A DNA stretch of 64,000 nucleotides from Mobilicoccus caccae (GCF_030161635.1 NZ_BSUO01000001.1:1035199-1099198), one strand, 5' to 3'. Shown: positions 29,380-38,772, counted from the stretch's first letter. Notes: generated by a model from the letters alone, not told the origin. Program-made: numbers and translations.

Positions 29380-30717
29380 ATGAGCTCACCCACCCCTTCA
29401 CCCCCGACGGATCCCGAAACCCGTTCGTCCCCGGCCGATCTGGCGCGCTTCGTCTGCTACAGCGCCGTCGGCATCTTCACGTTCTTCGTGCCGATCACGA
29501 TCGCCGGCAAGAACACCATCCCGCTCGATCACATCGTCACGTGGCTTCGCAGCGTGGCGACACCCGCGCTGCCCTGGTACGCCCTCGCGGTCGTCCTCGC
29601 GGGCACGATCATGCCCTTCGCCACCGGACGCTGGCGCACCTCGCCGGTGCGGACGGCGTTCGCGTTCCTCAACATCCTCGGGCTCGTCGTCGGCGTCCTC
29701 CTGGTCATGGGCGCGGGGCCGGGCTGGCTGCTCGAGAAGGACATGGGTCCGTTCCTGTTCAACTCCCTCGTCATCCCGGTCGGGCTCATCGTGCCGATCG
29801 GCGCGATCTTCCTGGCCCTGCTCGTCGGATACGGCCTCATGGAGTTCGTCGGGGTGTTGATGCAGCCGGTGATGCGACCGCTGTGGCGCACTCCCGGCCG
29901 CTCGGCCATCGACGCGGTCGCCTCGTTCGTCGGCAGCTACTCCCTGGCCCTGCTCATCACCGACCGGGTGTACCGCGACGGCCGGTACACGGGTCGCGAG
30001 GCGGCGATCATCGCGACGGGCTTCTCGACGGTGTCGGCGAGCTTCATGGTCATCGTGGCCAAGGCCCTCGACATCATGGACCACTGGCTCCTCTACTTCT
30101 GGCTCGCCCTGGTCGTCACGTTCGCCGTCTCGGCCATCACGACGCGGATCCCGCCGCTGTCCCGCATCCCGCAGGACCACTACCCGGGTTCGACCCCGCA
30201 GCCGGAGGAGAAGGTCACCGGGTCGCGGTTCCGTCACGCCTGGTCGGAGGCGCTGGGCGCCCTGCACGCCGCGCCCCCGCTCGGCCGGAACATCCGCGAC
30301 AACCTCCTCGACGGGTTCAAGATGGCCATGGCGATCCTGCCCTCCATCCTGTCGGTCGGGCTCATCGGCCTGGCGTTGGCGCGGTTCACCCCGATCTTCG
30401 AGTGGTTGGGCTGGATCTTCCGCCCGTTCATGTGGCTCGTGGGGCTGCCGCAGCCCGAACTGGCGAGCACGGCCGCCGCCACCGGGTTGGCCGAGATGTT
30501 CCTGCCGGCCACGCTCGTCGCGGGGCAGAGCGACCTCGTCCTGCGGATGGTGATCGCGATCATCTGCGTCTCGGCGATCGTGTTCTTCTCGGCCCTGGTG
30601 CCCACGATCCTCGCGACCGAGATCCCGCTGACCGTGTGGCAACTCGTCGTCATCTGGGTCGAGCGGGTCATCCTCACCATCCTCATCGCCACCCCGATCG
30701 TCCGCCTCCTGCTCTAG
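29380..30717 (+). CDS. YjiH-family membrane protein of the hut operon
   Basis: A 445 aa polytopic membrane protein, about ten helices, with two Gate/nucleoside-recognition-like halves (VGSYSLALLITDRVY, ATGFSTVSASFMVIVAKAL, AATGLAEMFLPATLV). Position between hutI and hutH suggests transport or sensing of histidine or an intermediate; the family function is not established to my knowledge. Start ATG 29380 follows GAAGAGAGA. Confidence 0.8.
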   Translation: MSSPTPSPPTDPETRSSPADLARFVCYSAVGIFTFFVPITIAGKNTIPLDHIVTWLRSVATPALPWYALAVVLAGTIMPFATGRWRTSPVRTAFAFLNILGLVVGVLLVMGAGPGWLLEKDMGPFLFNSLVIPVGLIVPIGAIFLALLVGYGLMEFVGVLMQPVMRPLWRTPGRSAIDAVASFVGSYSLALLITDRVYRDGRYTGREAAIIATGFSTVSASFMVIVAKALDIMDHWLLYFWLALVVTFAVSAITTRIPPLSRIPQDHYPGSTPQPEEKVTGSRFRHAWSEALGALHAAPPLGRNIRDNLLDGFKMAMAILPSILSVGLIGLALARFTPIFEWLGWIFRPFMWLVGLPQPELASTAAATGLAEMFLPATLVAGQSDLVLRMVIAIICVSAIVFFSALVPTILATEIPLTVWQLVVIWVERVILTILIATPIVRLLL

Positions 30718-30795
30718 GCGTTCGGCAGACACCTGGGCGACCACCGTCGCCCGCAGCCACCGCTCACACCCGATCGATCATCGAGGAGCCGCCCC

Positions 30796-32346
30796 ATGTC
30801 AGCCCCCATCACCGTCACCATCGGACCCGACGGGGTCACCGCGGAGGAGGTCCTCGCCGTCGCCCGCCACGGCGCGCGCGTCGAGCTCGCCCCCGACACG
30901 CTCGAGACCGTCACGCGCGTCCGTGCCCACGTCGACGAGCTGGCCGCGTCGGACACCCCCGTCTACGGCATCTCGACCGGCTTCGGTGCGCTGGCCACCG
31001 TGCACATCCCGGTGGACAAGCGCACCGACCTGCAGCGGTCGCTCATCAGGTCACACGCCGCGGGCATGGGGCCGGTCGTCGAGCGCGAGGTCGTCCGCGC
31101 CCTCATGCTCCTGCGGGCCAAGACCCTCGCCTCGGGGCACACCGGCATCCGCCCGGTCACCCTCCAGACGATGCTCGACGTCCTCGACGCCGGCATCACG
31201 CCGGTGGTCCACGAGTTCGGATCCCTCGGCTGCTCAGGCGATCTCGCGCCGCTCGCGCACTGTGCCCTCGTGCTCATGGGCGAGGGGAGGGCCACCGGCC
31301 CGGACGGACGTGAGCGACCCGTGCCGGAGCTGCTCGCCGAGGCCGGCATCGAGCCGGTCGTCCTCGCCGAGAAGGAGGGGCTCGCCCTCATCAACGGCAC
31401 TGACGGCATGCTCGGCATGTTGCTGCTCGCCCTGGCCGACCTGCGCGTTCTCGCCGACGTCGCCGACATCACCGCGGCGATGTCCGTGGAAGGGCTGCTC
31501 GGCACCGACCGGGTCTTCCTCCCCGAACTCCACGCGCCGTTGCGCCCGCACCCCGGCCAGGCCCGGTCGGCGGCGCGAATGCTAGCCGCCCTCGCCGGGT
31601 CCGACATCGTGCTCTCCCATCACGAGGGCGACAAGCGCGTGCAGGACGCCTATTCGCTGCGGTGCGCCCCGCAGGTCACCGGCTCGTTGCGGGACACGCT
31701 CGAGTACGCCGCCACGGTCGCCGACCGCGAACTCGCGGCGGCGATCGACAACCCGGTCGTGCTCGACGACGGACGCATCAGCTCCAACGGCAACTTCCAC
31801 GGCGCACCGATCGCGCACGTCCTCGACTTCGTCGCGATCCCGGTCGCCGACGTCGCCTCGATGGCCGAGCGCCGCACCGATCGGATGCTCGACGTGGCCC
31901 GCTCCCACGGGCTCCCGCCGTTCCTCGCCCACGACCCGGGCACCGACTCGGGCCTGATGATCGCCCAGTACACCCAGGCGGGCATCGTCTCCGATCTCAA
32001 ACGGCTGGCCGTGCCGTCCTCGGTCGACTCCATCCCGAGTTCGGCCATGCAGGAGGACCACGTGTCGATGGGGTGGCACGGGGCGCGCAAGCTGAGGCGC
32101 GCCGTCGAGGGGCTACGACGGGTGCTCGCCATCGAGCTACTCACGGCGGCACGCGCGATCCGGTTGCGGCAGCCGCTGTCGCCGGGGGCGGTGTCGGCCG
32201 CACTCATCAACGCGCTGCCCGCGGGTGTCACGGCGCTCGGTCCCGACACGTTCCTCGCCCCCGAACTCGCCGCGGCAGAGACCTTCATCGCCGACGGATC
32301 GTTCCTGGCCACCGTGGACGGTGTGCTGGAGGCGCACCTCGACTGA
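30796..32346 (+). CDS. hutH: Histidine ammonia-lyase
   Basis: First step of histidine degradation: deaminates histidine to urocanate. 516 aa. The MIO-forming tripeptide lies at 146-148 as C-S-G (GSLGCSGDLAPLAHC) instead of the textbook A-S-G; I recall the Cys variant from other actinobacterial enzymes. Other motifs are YGISTGFGALA and QEDHVSMGW. GAGGAG precedes the ATG. It is the last gene of the forward hut operon and is followed by a hairpin. Confidence 0.95.
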   Translation: MSAPITVTIGPDGVTAEEVLAVARHGARVELAPDTLETVTRVRAHVDELAASDTPVYGISTGFGALATVHIPVDKRTDLQRSLIRSHAAGMGPVVEREVVRALMLLRAKTLASGHTGIRPVTLQTMLDVLDAGITPVVHEFGSLGCSGDLAPLAHCALVLMGEGRATGPDGRERPVPELLAEAGIEPVVLAEKEGLALINGTDGMLGMLLLALADLRVLADVADITAAMSVEGLLGTDRVFLPELHAPLRPHPGQARSAARMLAALAGSDIVLSHHEGDKRVQDAYSLRCAPQVTGSLRDTLEYAATVADRELAAAIDNPVVLDDGRISSNGNFHGAPIAHVLDFVAIPVADVASMAERRTDRMLDVARSHGLPPFLAHDPGTDSGLMIAQYTQAGIVSDLKRLAVPSSVDSIPSSAMQEDHVSMGWHGARKLRRAVEGLRRVLAIELLTAARAIRLRQPLSPGAVSAALINALPAGVTALGPDTFLAPELAAAETFIADGSFLATVDGVLEAHLD

Positions 32347-32412
32347 GCCGCCACGCCGGCGGCGGTGGGCCGGGGCGGAGCTCACCGGCGCGAACGGGCC
32401 CGGACGCGAAGC

Positions 32413-32443
32413 GGCCCCCTCTCCCGCTCGGGGAGAAGGGGCC
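32413..32443. terminator. Hairpin after hutH, shared with thioredoxin
   Basis: GGCCCC-CTCTCCC pairs with GGGGAGA-AGGGGCC around gctc, between the convergent hutH and thioredoxin genes. No U-tract. Confidence 0.7.
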
Positions 32444-32471
32444 GGGATCGTGGACGGTCTGCCGGTGTGTG

Positions 32472-32975
32472 TCAGACGATGGCGCCGTTGCCGTCGGGGT
32501 AGTCGACGCCGGCGCGCGTGTCCTGCCGGGCGCGGTCGTCGGCGGGGTTCGTCGACGGGGCCGGACGACCCTGGGAGGCCTGGGCCGGGTCGGCCTGCTG
32601 CGGGGCGCCGCCGCCGGCGGTGGCCGCGGCCACCTGGGCGTGCACCTGCTCCATGTCGAGCGCGCGCACCTGGGCGATGACGTCCTCGAGGGCCTCGGCC
32701 GGCAACGCACCTGCCTGCGAGAACACCGGCACACCCTGCCGGATGGCCATCACGGTCGGGATCGACGTGATCTGGGCGGCGGTCGCCAGTTCCTGCTCGG
32801 CATCGGTGTCCACCTTGGCGAACGTGATGTCGGAGTGCTTCTCGGAGGCGGCCTCGTAGATCGGGGCGAAGTTGCGGCACGGGCCGCACCAGGAGGCCCA
32901 GAAGTCGATGAGGACGATCTCGTTGGAGGAGAGCGTCTCCTCGAAGTTCGAACCTGTCAGAGCGGTGGTGGTCAT
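32472..32975 (-). CDS. trxA: Thioredoxin with C-terminal tail
   Basis: A 167 aa protein. Residues 1-110 are a standard thioredoxin fold with active site WASWCGPCRNF (Cys about 31 and 34) and the cis-Pro region TSIPTVMAIRQG. Residues about 125-167 are a disordered Ala/Gln/Pro-rich tail (GGGAPQQADPAQASQGRPAP) absent from E. coli TrxA. There is no signal peptide. Role: general disulfide reduction, also able to serve the Bcp peroxidase at 52 kb. Confidence 0.88.
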   Translation of the reverse strand: MTTTALTGSNFEETLSSNEIVLIDFWASWCGPCRNFAPIYEAASEKHSDITFAKVDTDAEQELATAAQITSIPTVMAIRQGVPVFSQAGALPAEALEDVIAQVRALDMEQVHAQVAAATAGGGAPQQADPAQASQGRPAPSTNPADDRARQDTRAGVDYPDGNGAIV

Positions 32976-33422
32976 GGGGCGTTCAACGAGCGGCCCACAC
33001 GTCACATTCCCCCGATGCTTGGTTAGGGTGACCGGGTACCCACTCGGCCGTCGTCGTCGTGAGGGCACCGCCACCGCTTTCGCCGCCGGTGGCAGCCACG
33101 AGGAGGAGGGGCCCCGTGGGGCCGGTGGCGTGGGCGGTGACGCGGGCCTGGTAAGGTGATAGGTCGCAGCCCGCGGTCTCCGCTTGTGGTCTGCGCTCAC
33201 GATGTCGCTCCGGCCAGTGTCGGCCACCGAGCGATTCCCTCGATCAGGCACCACGGACGGCCCACCGCCTCCGTCGCAGGGTCAGTCCCTGCCCCGGGTC
33301 ATCACGCCGCACGGCGCGAACACCCCGGATCTCCCAGGCGTCGCATGCCGACGCAACAGGCTCGTTCATCTCCGCTCGTCGGGATCAGGAGCGCGCCTCC
33401 GACTTCACGAAGAGAGATACAC
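32976..33422 (+). promoter_or_regulatory. Intergenic region with long leader of the DEAD-box helicase
   Basis: No gene fits in these 447 bp. TAAGGT at 33152-33157 is the best -10, giving a leader of about 260 nt before ATG 33423. Long, temperature-sensitive leaders are common for cold-shock DEAD helicases; that link is inference. The leader is less structured by eye than that at 6182. Confidence 0.4.
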
Positions 33423-35781
33423 ATGAGCCCCAAGCAACCCGGCGCGCCCAAGAAGCCCCGCTGGACCCAGGCCAAGAAGGCCGCCGCCCGTCGTACCGAC
33501 GGCACGCCGCGACCCGCCCGCAAGCACCCCCGCCGTCCCGACGCCCCCGCCCGCGACGACCGTTGGGGTTCGCGCGACCGGCGTGAGGACACCCGCGGCG
33601 ACGACCGCCGTCCGGGCGGATTCCGCGGCCGCGACGACCGGTCCTTCTCCCGCGACCGGCGTGAGGACACCCGTGGTGGCGACCGCCGCACGGGTGGATT
33701 CCGTGGTCGTGACGACCGCTTCCCGCCGAGCGACGACCGCCGTCGCGGAGACCGTCCGTACGCCCCCGGAGCGAGGACGACCGCCGCGGTGGGCGACGCT
33801 TCGACCGCGACGACAACCGCTTCGAGGACCGTCGCGGCTCGCGCGGTGGCTACGGCGACCGCCCCCGCCGTGACCGGCACGAGGACGTGGACGGCGGCTG
33901 GGCCGCCGGACGTGGCCGCGCCGAACGTCACGACGACCGCCGCTACGGCAACCGCGACGACCGCCGCCCCGACTCCGCTCGTCCGGATCGCCCGGACCGC
34001 CAGGATCGTCGCCCCTCCGGCAACCGGTTCGAGCGCCGCGACGACCGTTTCGGCGGACGTGACGACCGCCGTGGCGACACCCGTCGTGATGACCGTTACG
34101 GGCGCCGTGACGACACCCGTCGTGATGACCGCTACGGGCGCCGCGATGACACCCGTCGTGATGACCGTTACGGCCGCCGCGACGACACCCGTCGTGATGA
34201 CCGTTACGGGCGCCGTGACGAGACCCGCCGCGACGAGCGCTACGGCCGCCGCGACGAGACCCGCCGCGAGGACCGTTACCCGCGACGCGACGACGCCCGC
34301 CGTGAGGATCGCTACCCGCGTCGCGAGGACACCCGCCGTGACGACGCCCGGCGCGACGGTGACAGCCGTGGCACCGAGGCCCCCGCCGCGAGCCCCACCG
34401 TGCCCCGGCCGACGCCCCCGCCGCGCGCGCCGAGCAACTGCATCGCAAGGAGGCGCCCGCCGTCGCACCGGTCGACCTGGAGACGAACGGTTTCGCCGCT
34501 CTGGGCGTCCCGGAGGCGCTGGTCAAGCGTCTGGCGCGGGACGGCATCACGACGCCGTTCCCCATCCAGGAGGCGACCATCCCCGATGCGCTCGCCGGTC
34601 GCGACGTGCTGGGCCGCGGACGCACCGGGTCGGGCAAGACCCTCGCGTTCGGTCTGCCCATGCTCGCCCGGCTCGCGCAGGGAGAGCGGGCGAAGCCCAA
34701 CCGCCCCACGGCGATCGTCCTCTCACCCACGCGTGAACTCGCGATGCAGATCAGCGATGCCCTGCAGCCGCTGGTCCACGTCCTCGGGCTCCGGCACAAG
34801 CTCGTCGCGGGTGGCATGCCCTACCCGCCGCAGTTCGACGCACTCGACCGCGGGGTCGACGTGCTCGTCGCGACTCCCGGCCGCCTGGCCGACCTCATCG
34901 AGCGCGGCGCCTGCACCCTCGAGGGGTGCGAGATCGTCGTCCTCGACGAGGCCGACCACATGGCCGACATGGGCTTCCTGCCCGAGGTCACCGAGCTCAT
35001 GGATCAGGTGCCGGCGGGCGGCCAACGGCTGCTCTTCTCGGCGACCCTGGACAAGGGCATCGACACCCTCGTGGAGTCCTACCTGCAGGACCCGGTGACG
35101 CACTCGACCGACGAGGCCCAGGCCAGCGTCACGACGATGGCCCACCACATCCTGCTCGTGGAGCCGGTGCACAAGAAGGTCGTCACGGCACACGTCGCCA
35201 ACCGCGGCGGGCACACCATCGTCTTCGTGCGGACCAAGCTGGGCGCCGACCGCGTCGCCATGCAGTTGCGCGAGGAGGGCGTCTTCGCCGCCGCCCTGCA
35301 CGGCGGGCTCTCGCAGAGCTCCCGCAACCGGGTGCTGAGCGCCTTCCGTGACGGGACGATCCCGGTGCTCGTCGCCACCGACGTCGCCGCACGCGGCATC
35401 CACGTCGACGACGTGGGCGTCGTGCTGCAGGTCGACCCGCCGACCGATCACAAGGACTACCTGCACCGCGCCGGGCGCACCGCCCGCGCGGGGGAGCAGG
35501 GCACCGTCGTCACGCTCGCGCTGCCGCACCAGAAGCGTCAGATGCAGCGGATCGCCGACCAGGCCGGCCTGGACATCACGCCCGAGAAGGTCGCGCCCGG
35601 CGACGACCGCCTGCACGAGATGACCGGCGCGAACCGTCCCGTGGGTGACCCCATCCCCGAGGAGCGTCTGCGCCGGCTGCTCGAGCCGCCGCAGCGCCCG
35701 CGGCGTGGGGGATACCGCCAGGGTGGCCGCGGTGGAGGTCGTGGCGACGGCGGATTCGCCCGTCGCCGCCCCCGCGACTGA
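33423..35781 (+). CDS. DEAD-box RNA helicase with Arg/Asp-rich N-terminal arm, frame broken twice
   Basis: A 786 aa protein if two single-base losses are repaired. Residues 1-45 are Lys/Arg-rich (PKKPRWTQAKKAAARR), about 45-330 are Arg/Asp/Gly repeats including seven 12-residue units, and the helicase core follows: Q-motif FPIQEATIPDAL, Walker A GRTGSGKT, DEADHMADMGF, SAT and HRAGRTARAG. The tail is RGG-like (GGYRQGGRGGGRGDGGFARR). Breaks are near 33762-33766 (five C) and 34395-34420 (C-rich). Role: RNA unwinding, probably ribosome assembly or cold adaptation. Confidence 0.85.
34073..34324 (+). repeat. In-frame 36-bp tandem repeat (about 7 copies)
   Basis: Each unit encodes a 12-residue variant of D-D-T-R-R-D-D-R-Y-G-R-R. 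Later copies change D to E, G to P and T to A, so the array is diverging at its 3' end. It encodes a charged disordered arm of the helicase. Confidence 0.85.
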
Positions 35782-35838
35782 TCTCTCGCACGAGGTCGCG
35801 TCGGCCCCCACATCGGGGTCGAGATGACCGCGAGATCT

Positions 35839-35872
35839 CGCGCCGCACGACGGGTACCCGTCGTGCGGCGCG
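35839..35872 (+). terminator. Terminator-like perfect hairpin after the DEAD-box gene
   Basis: Sixteen base pairs, CGCGCCGCACGACGGG against its complement with a TA centre. It has no U-tract and lies 58 nt after the helicase stop. Confidence 0.75.
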
Positions 35873-35886
35873 AATCGCGTTGTGGG

Positions 35887-35898
35887 GCAACATGTTGC
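35887..35898. promoter_or_regulatory. Palindrome upstream of sodC
   Basis: Perfect 12 bp palindrome GCAACATGTTGC, 59 bp before the sodC start; flanks extend the symmetry weakly. Candidate operator, protein unknown. Confidence 0.35.
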
Positions 35899-35956
35899 AA
35901 TCGGCCATGAGGTCGGCGAGGGTGGCAGGACCACCTGTCGATCAAGGAGGCCTCCC

Positions 35957-36600
35957 ATGCGCCGCACAGCCCTGACCGCCGTCGCCCTCTTCGGAACGCT
36001 CACGCTGAGCGCCTGCGGGAGCACGCCCGCGGCCGAGACACCTCCGCAGAACCAGCCCGCCGAGCAGCCGGCCGAGCCCACGGGCACCGGCGCCGTCGGG
36101 GGCGAGGGATACGCGATCGCTCACGGTGAGCTGCGCAACCCCGCAGGTGAGAGCCGGGGGACCGTCGAGTTCGTCGACGTCGACGGCAAGACCGAGATCC
36201 ACGTCGAGGCCAGCGGCCTCGAGCCGGGCTTCAACGGGCTGCACCTGCACGCCATCGGCAAGTGCGAACCCGACTCACCCGACCCCAAGGACGCCGCGAA
36301 GACCGGGAACTTCCTCTCCGCCGGCGGTCACCTCGGCGACGGGGAGCACCCCGACCACGCCGGCGACCTCCCGCCGCTGCTCGTCGGCACGGACGGAACC
36401 GCATCGCTGACCGTCAAGACAGACCGCGTCGACGCCGACACCCTTCTCGACGACGACGGCACCGCCGTCATGGTCCACGGAGGCGACGACAACTTCGCCA
36501 ACATCCCCGACCGCTACGCCTCCGGCGGCGCCGACGAGGAGACCAAGAAGGCCGGCGACGCCGGCGACCGCGTGGCCTGTGGCACGGTCGAGGCCCCTGA
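35957..36600 (+). CDS. sodC: Cu/Zn superoxide dismutase, lipoprotein
   Basis: A 214 aa exported enzyme destroying superoxide at the cell surface. Signal peptide with lipobox L-S-A-C (Cys about 20), a Pro/Glu linker, then the SOD domain with GLHLHAIGKCE, GHLGDGEHPDHAGDLP, VMVHGGDDNFANIPDRY and VACGTVE. AAGGAGG precedes ATG 35957. As printed the frame continues into yqgE; one extra C in the four-C run before 36598 gives GTVEAP-stop at 36598-36600, the normal SOD end, so the fusion is probably an artefact. Confidence 0.87.
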
Positions 36601-36637
36601 GCGGCCCGGCCGACCCACCTCGCGGCAGAATAGGGGC

Positions 36638-37195
36638 GTGACCTACCTGGCCGGGCGACTGCTCGTCGCCACACCCGCCACCGGCGGAGAGATCTTCGAG
36701 CGCAGCGTGGTGCTGCTCCTGCACCACGACGACGACGGCGCGCACGGCCTGGTGCTCAACAAGCCCATCGAGGCCGACGTCGAGGCCGTCCTCCCCTCCT
36801 GGCAGCCCCATGTCGTCGCACCCGGACGCATCTTCCAAGGAGGCCCCATCGGCCTCGACACAGCCCTCGGCCTCGTCCGGCTCCCCGACGAGAACGCCGG
36901 CGACGACCTCGGCATCAAACGCCTCTTCGCCGAGATCGGCGTCATCGACCTCGACGCACCCCCCGAACTCGTCATGCCCCACATCAGCGCCGTCCGCGTC
37001 TTCGCCGGATACTCCGGCTGGGGCCCCGGCCAACTCGAGAGCGAACTCGACACCGGCTCCTGGCACGTCGTCGACGCCCGCCCCGGAGACGCCTTCATCC
37101 CCGTCCCCGAAATCCTCTGGAAGATGGTCCTGCGCCGAGCCGGCGGCAAGATCGCCTGGCTCGCCACCTACCCCGCCGACCCACACCTGAACTGA
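36638..37195 (+). CDS. YqgE/AlgH family protein
   Basis: A 185 aa DUF179 protein with hallmark YLAGRLLVATP, VLLLHHDDDGAHGLVLNKP and FQGGPIGLDTALGL. Function is not established (linked to alginate regulation in Pseudomonas). GTG 36638 is preceded at 6 nt by CAGAAT (36626-36631), so it is possibly leaderless; this supports a separate gene rather than a true fusion with sodC. Confidence 0.85.
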   Translation: MTYLAGRLLVATPATGGEIFERSVVLLLHHDDDGAHGLVLNKPIEADVEAVLPSWQPHVVAPGRIFQGGPIGLDTALGLVRLPDENAGDDLGIKRLFAEIGVIDLDAPPELVMPHISAVRVFAGYSGWGPGQLESELDTGSWHVVDARPGDAFIPVPEILWKMVLRRAGGKIAWLATYPADPHLN

Positions 37196-37217
37196 ACTCA
37201 CGCGGGGCTCCGCCCAC

Positions 37218-37460
37218 GCACGGGGGCTCCGCCCCCGTGGGCCCCGCACTGCACCGGCGCGGCTTCGCCGCGGCGTCCCTTCCGTTCCGAAGAACCAAGC
37301 TCGCACGCACGGGGGCTCCGCCCCCGTGGGCCCCCGCACTGCACCGGCGCGGCTTCGCCGGGCGTCCCTACTGTTCCGAAGAACCAAGCTCGCTTCGCTC
37401 GACGGTTCTTCGGGGCTGCTTCGCAGCCGCACCGGGGGCTACGCCTCCCCGTGTGCTCCC
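37218..37460. repeat. REP-like array, 89-bp units with nested hairpins
   Basis: Two 89 bp units (from 37218 and 37307) are nearly identical. Each holds a GGGGGC-tcc-GCCCCC hairpin, a GGCGCGGCTTCGCC stem and GTTCCGAAGAACCAAGCTC. A third partial, diverged unit follows to about 37460. Near 37376-37414 CCGAAGAACC pairs with GGTTCTTCGG. The array lies between convergent yqgE and deacetylase genes and may also stop transcription. Confidence 0.85.
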
Positions 37461-37515
37461 GGTACTGCATCGGCGCGGCCTCTGACCACGCTCGGTTCGC
37501 CTAACGGTGCTCCGG

Positions 37516-38283
37516 TCAGCGGCGGACCGCGGCGGCCAGGTGCTTGGGGTGGAGGTTGAAGTGGGGGCGGGTGACGACGCTGCCGCGCTCCAGAGCCCGG
37601 CCCAGGCTGACCGCCCGCAGCCCTCTGGCCTGCGCGATGCGCAACACCCGGTCGAGGAGTTCGTACCGGTCCAGGTCGGGCTCGGGCACCGGGTCGCCCA
37701 GATCGGCCGGGCCGGCATGGCCGTCGTGGAACAGCAGGATCGTGCCGCGGTCCAGGTTGGCCGTGGCCTTCGCCACACGCTCGTCCTGGGTGGCGTCAGG
37801 GTTCCAGTCCCAGCTCGTGCCGCTCCAGATGACCGACTCCATGCCCGCCTCGCGGATGATGCGCCACGTCTCGACCGACTGGTCGCCGTGCGGCGGACGG
37901 AACCACCGCACCGGCAGCCCGAGTGCGTCCTCGAGCTCGGCCTTGCCCCGGGTGATCATCTCCGTCGCCTCCGCGCGCGACAGCGTCGGCAGGTGCCGGT
38001 GGTCCATGCCGTGCAGACCCACCTCGTGACCGGCGGCGACGACCTCGTCCAGCAGCCCCCGATTGGCGCGCACGCTGGTCATGAGCACGAAGAACGTGGC
38101 CGTGGCCTCGTGATCGGCCAGAGCGCGCAGCACATCGTGGGTGCGTCGCGGGGTCGGTCCGTCGTCGAACGTCGGCACGATGATCGCCTCGTCGGTACGC
38201 ACCGAGCTGACGGACCCGATCGCGTCGGGCGCCTTCTCCAGCACCCGCATCGCGGCAAGCTTGAGATCGTGGACGAGCGTCAT
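37516..38283 (-). CDS. Polysaccharide deacetylase (NodB) family protein
   Basis: A 255 aa protein with NodB motifs TFDDGPT (metal Asp pair), HGMDHRHL (metal His) and WFRPPHGD. There is no signal peptide, so it is probably cytoplasmic, which is unusual for peptidoglycan deacetylases. Likely removes N-acetyl groups from a glycan or small amide; substrate unknown. Confidence 0.85.
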   Translation of the reverse strand: MTLVHDLKLAAMRVLEKAPDAIGSVSSVRTDEAIIVPTFDDGPTPRRTHDVLRALADHEATATFFVLMTSVRANRGLLDEVVAAGHEVGLHGMDHRHLPTLSRAEATEMITRGKAELEDALGLPVRWFRPPHGDQSVETWRIIREAGMESVIWSGTSWDWNPDATQDERVAKATANLDRGTILLFHDGHAGPADLGDPVPEPDLDRYELLDRVLRIAQARGLRAVSLGRALERGSVVTRPHFNLHPKHLAAAVRR

Positions 38284-38455
38284 CGTGGACTTCCCCTGGC
38301 ACGTGTGAGGCGGCCGGACCCCCGGCCGCAGACCTCAGTGTCCTACGCCCGGCGGACGCCCGTCCAACCGGCGTCGACCCGACCCCACCCATCCGGTGAA
38401 TTGTCGGGGGCGTGCTGGGCGGCGGGTGTGACGCTCGCTCGGCATAATGTCCCGC

Positions 38456-38746
38456 ATGACTTCCACGCCGGAACCGGAGCCGCTGCAGAATCCTGGCACG
38501 AGCACCTCCGTGCTCGAACGCACCGAGCCGGAGACCGACTACCGCACCGACTCCGGCGACCACGAACGCTTCGCGCACTACGTGCGCAAGGAGAAGATCG
38601 TCGAATCGGCCGTCTCCGGTGAGCCGGTCACGGCCCTGTGCGGCAAGATCTGGGTGCCCGGCCGCGACCCGAACCGCTTCCCGGTCTGCCCCATGTGCAA
38701 GGAGATCTACGAGGGCCTGCGCGCCCCGCAGGACGGCGGCGACTGA
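38456..38746 (+). CDS. DUF3039 domain protein
   Basis: A 96 aa protein. The conserved core is HERFAHYVRKEKIVESAVSG, then ALCGK...VCPMCKEIYEGL, with Cys residues placed like a zinc knuckle. It is a small actinobacterial family of unknown function. CATAAT (38443-38448) lies 7 nt before ATG 38456, favouring this start over ATG 38447. It commonly precedes the helicase gene found downstream here. Confidence 0.82.
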   Translation: MTSTPEPEPLQNPGTSTSVLERTEPETDYRTDSGDHERFAHYVRKEKIVESAVSGEPVTALCGKIWVPGRDPNRFPVCPMCKEIYEGLRAPQDGGD

Positions 38747-38772
38747 CCCACACGTCCCCGGACCGATCTCGC

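Noticed and set aside
34073-34324. Possible CRISPR array (regular 36-bp repeats)
   Set aside because: There are no spacers; the units are contiguous and encode an in-frame peptide repeat. No cas genes are present.
33302-34468. Val/Ala/Thr-rich reverse frame of 388 codons opposite the helicase arm
   Set aside because: It is the antisense of a 36-bp repeat array; regularity comes from the repeat, not from a gene.
37218-37460. Insertion-sequence remnant
   Set aside because: No transposase fragment or target duplication; the tandem hairpin units fit a REP-like array better.
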